Shown one piece after another: positions 63,209 through 64,000 of a stretch of 64,000 bases of DNA; positions within the stretch are counted from its first letter, which is position 1, and each line of letters opens with the position of its first letter. This stretch comes from WTKD01 sp965243525. GTDB lineage: Bacteria > Spirochaetota > Spirochaetia > WTKD01. Both the position numbers and the translations under genes were made by a program. The DNA lies in NCBI GenBank assembly GCA_965243525.1, contig OZ251568.1, positions 992,001-1,056,000 of the forward strand, in the 5' to 3' direction. The notes under the pieces were generated by a model. That model saw nothing but the letters and a program-made list of their open reading frames with translations. It had not been told where the DNA came from and did not search any database.

Positions 63209-64000
63209 TGATGCCTCGTACAAAAAATCGCTGTAATGAAAAAAACACCACCAACGGAATTATCATCGAAATGAAGGCCCCCGCAGTGAGAACATGCCAA
63301 TCCTGCCCTCGCGAACCTACCATTTCTGCCAGACGCGTTGTGACAAGAGCAACTTCTTCTCTGGTTCCCAAAAAGACAAGTGCTACTAGGAGGTCATTCC
63401 AAACCCAAAGAAACTGAAACACCGCAAACGCAGCAATCGCTGCCCCCGTCAAGGGCAAAATAAGGGTTGTAAATGTCTTCATCGGGGTTGCTCCATCGAT
63501 CTGTGCTGCTTCGATAATGTCACGAGGAAGACTAGCGATGAAACCAAAAAGCAAATACGTCGCAAGCGGTAGCCCAAATCCGGTATGCGCTAGCCAAATA
63601 CCAAGGAAGCTCCCGTTGAGACCGAGTCTTGTATAGACCTTAAACAAAGGAATCAAGGACATCTGCAAGGGAACCACAAGAAATCCTACAATCATTACAA
63701 AGATAAGCTTACGTCCTTTGAAATCTATCCAGGCGATGCCATAGGCTGCGAAGGCAGCTATGGTAATTGGAATCACCGTTGCCGGTATGGTGACCAGCAA
63801 GCTGTTTAAGAAAGCAATGCCCATCTTGTCGTTTGTAATGACAAATATATAATTTTGAAATGTCCATTGCCCTGCTTCCAAGAGTTGTCCAAAAACTGTC
63901 CACCATCCCGATATACGAATTACGTTTGGATCACGAAAGGAACTAATCAGCAATCCAAATGTCGGCAGAGACCAGAGAAACACAACAAGAAGAATTGAAC
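63186..64000 (-). CDS. Sugar ABC transporter permease, MalG family (5' end beyond window)
   Basis: At least 271 residues; the reading frame stays open to base 64000. Six helices, with the permease-ATPase contact motif RDIIEAAQIDGATPMKTFTTLILPL (EAA loop) in the middle and GIIAGSVKG at the end, typical of CUT1 carbohydrate permeases of the MalG type. Coupled to the GH1 gene, so it likely imports a beta-glucoside. Confidence 0.94.
   Translation of the reverse strand, partial: SILLVVFLWSLPTFGLLISSFRDPNVIRISGWWTVFGQLLEAGQWTFQNYIFVITNDKMGIAFLNSLLVTIPATVIPITIAAFAAYGIAWIDFKGRKLIFVMIVGFLVVPLQMSLIPLFKVYTRLGLNGSFLGIWLAHTGFGLPLATYLLFGFIASLPRDIIEAAQIDGATPMKTFTTLILPLTGAAIAAFAVFQFLWVWNDLLVALVFLGTREEVALVTTRLAEMVGSRGQDWHVLTAGAFISMIIPLVVFFSLQRFFVRGIIAGSVKG

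Noticed and set aside
1..64000. CRISPR arrays, insertion sequences, integrases, prophage genes
   Set aside because: None seen: no regular repeat-spacer pattern, no transposase motif and no tyrosine recombinase on either strand, despite the Cas4-like nuclease and the attC-like sites.

Overview
The window is a 64 kb piece of a low-GC bacterial chromosome. The organism is a diderm: it has a signal-peptide-bearing outer-membrane barrel protein, Lgt and Lnt for lipoprotein maturation, several lipobox proteins and a Wzx/Wzy-type surface polysaccharide locus. The gene mix (lipoproteins, MurA with Asp in place of the catalytic Cys, split PntAA/AB/B transhydrogenase, a NusG-II domain protein, many glycosidases and an ABC sugar permease) would suit a free-living saccharolytic spirochaete or relative. 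That placement is an inference; no rRNA or other decisive marker is present.

Layout. 1-5 kb: the 3'-truncated dnaX preceded directly by the SRP RNA gene, a periplasmic protein, a Cas4-like nuclease, an ornithine carbamoyltransferase, an IMPDH-like pseudoenzyme, tRNA-Ser(TGA) and a small lipoprotein. 5.2-7.3 kb: a trehalose-6-phosphate synthase/phosphatase fusion. 7.4-10.4 kb: two gene cassettes bounded by integron attC-like sites, without an integrase in view; one carries a DUF4411 PIN/ImmA-IrrE toxin-antitoxin pair, the other a PhnB-like and a DUF1801 protein. 10.5-10.8 kb: tRNA cluster Ser(GCT)-Arg(GCG)-Ser(CGA). 11-17 kb: an accessory stretch with an Ltp-repeat membrane protein, PH/SHOCT protein, small membrane protein, voltage-gated K+ channel, VOC protein, YdeI-like protein, and a broken plus an intact PEBP lipoprotein. 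17-25.3 kb: surface polysaccharide locus (Ugd, two GT4, Wzy/WaaL-like, Wzx, two GT2). 25.4-33 kb: unknown membrane protein, ABC exporter, TetR regulator, DNA glycosylase, outer-membrane barrel, thioesterase, heme-oxygenase-fold protein. 32.7-38 kb: overlapping operon of a degenerate aspartokinase, threonine synthase, GH31 and a NusG-II protein. 38-54.9 kb: cell-envelope and housekeeping genes (murA, two large membrane proteins, SDR, FxsA, WecG-like, Ctp protease, lgt, lnt, plsC-like, rpmG, rpmB, yidD, HD-GYP, pntB/AB/AA). 55-64 kb: sugar utilisation (GH13, GH20, NagB-LmbE fusion, GH1, sugar ABC permease) with a tandem pair of small membrane proteins.

The most striking genome-scale signal is promoter architecture. 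At about fifteen genes a -10-like hexamer, usually TATACT or TACAAT, ends only 4-8 nt before the start codon and no Shine-Dalgarno is present. This implies leaderless mRNAs. Other genes, including those of the accessory stretch, carry ordinary GGAGG-type ribosome binding sites. Two divergent gene pairs are packed so tightly that one gene's -10 box lies inside the neighbour's coding sequence or is shared. Further points of interest are the attC cassette cluster, two pseudoenzymes (IMPDH-like and aspartokinase-like), a DnaX without its zinc cysteines, and a tRNA-Arg with G34.
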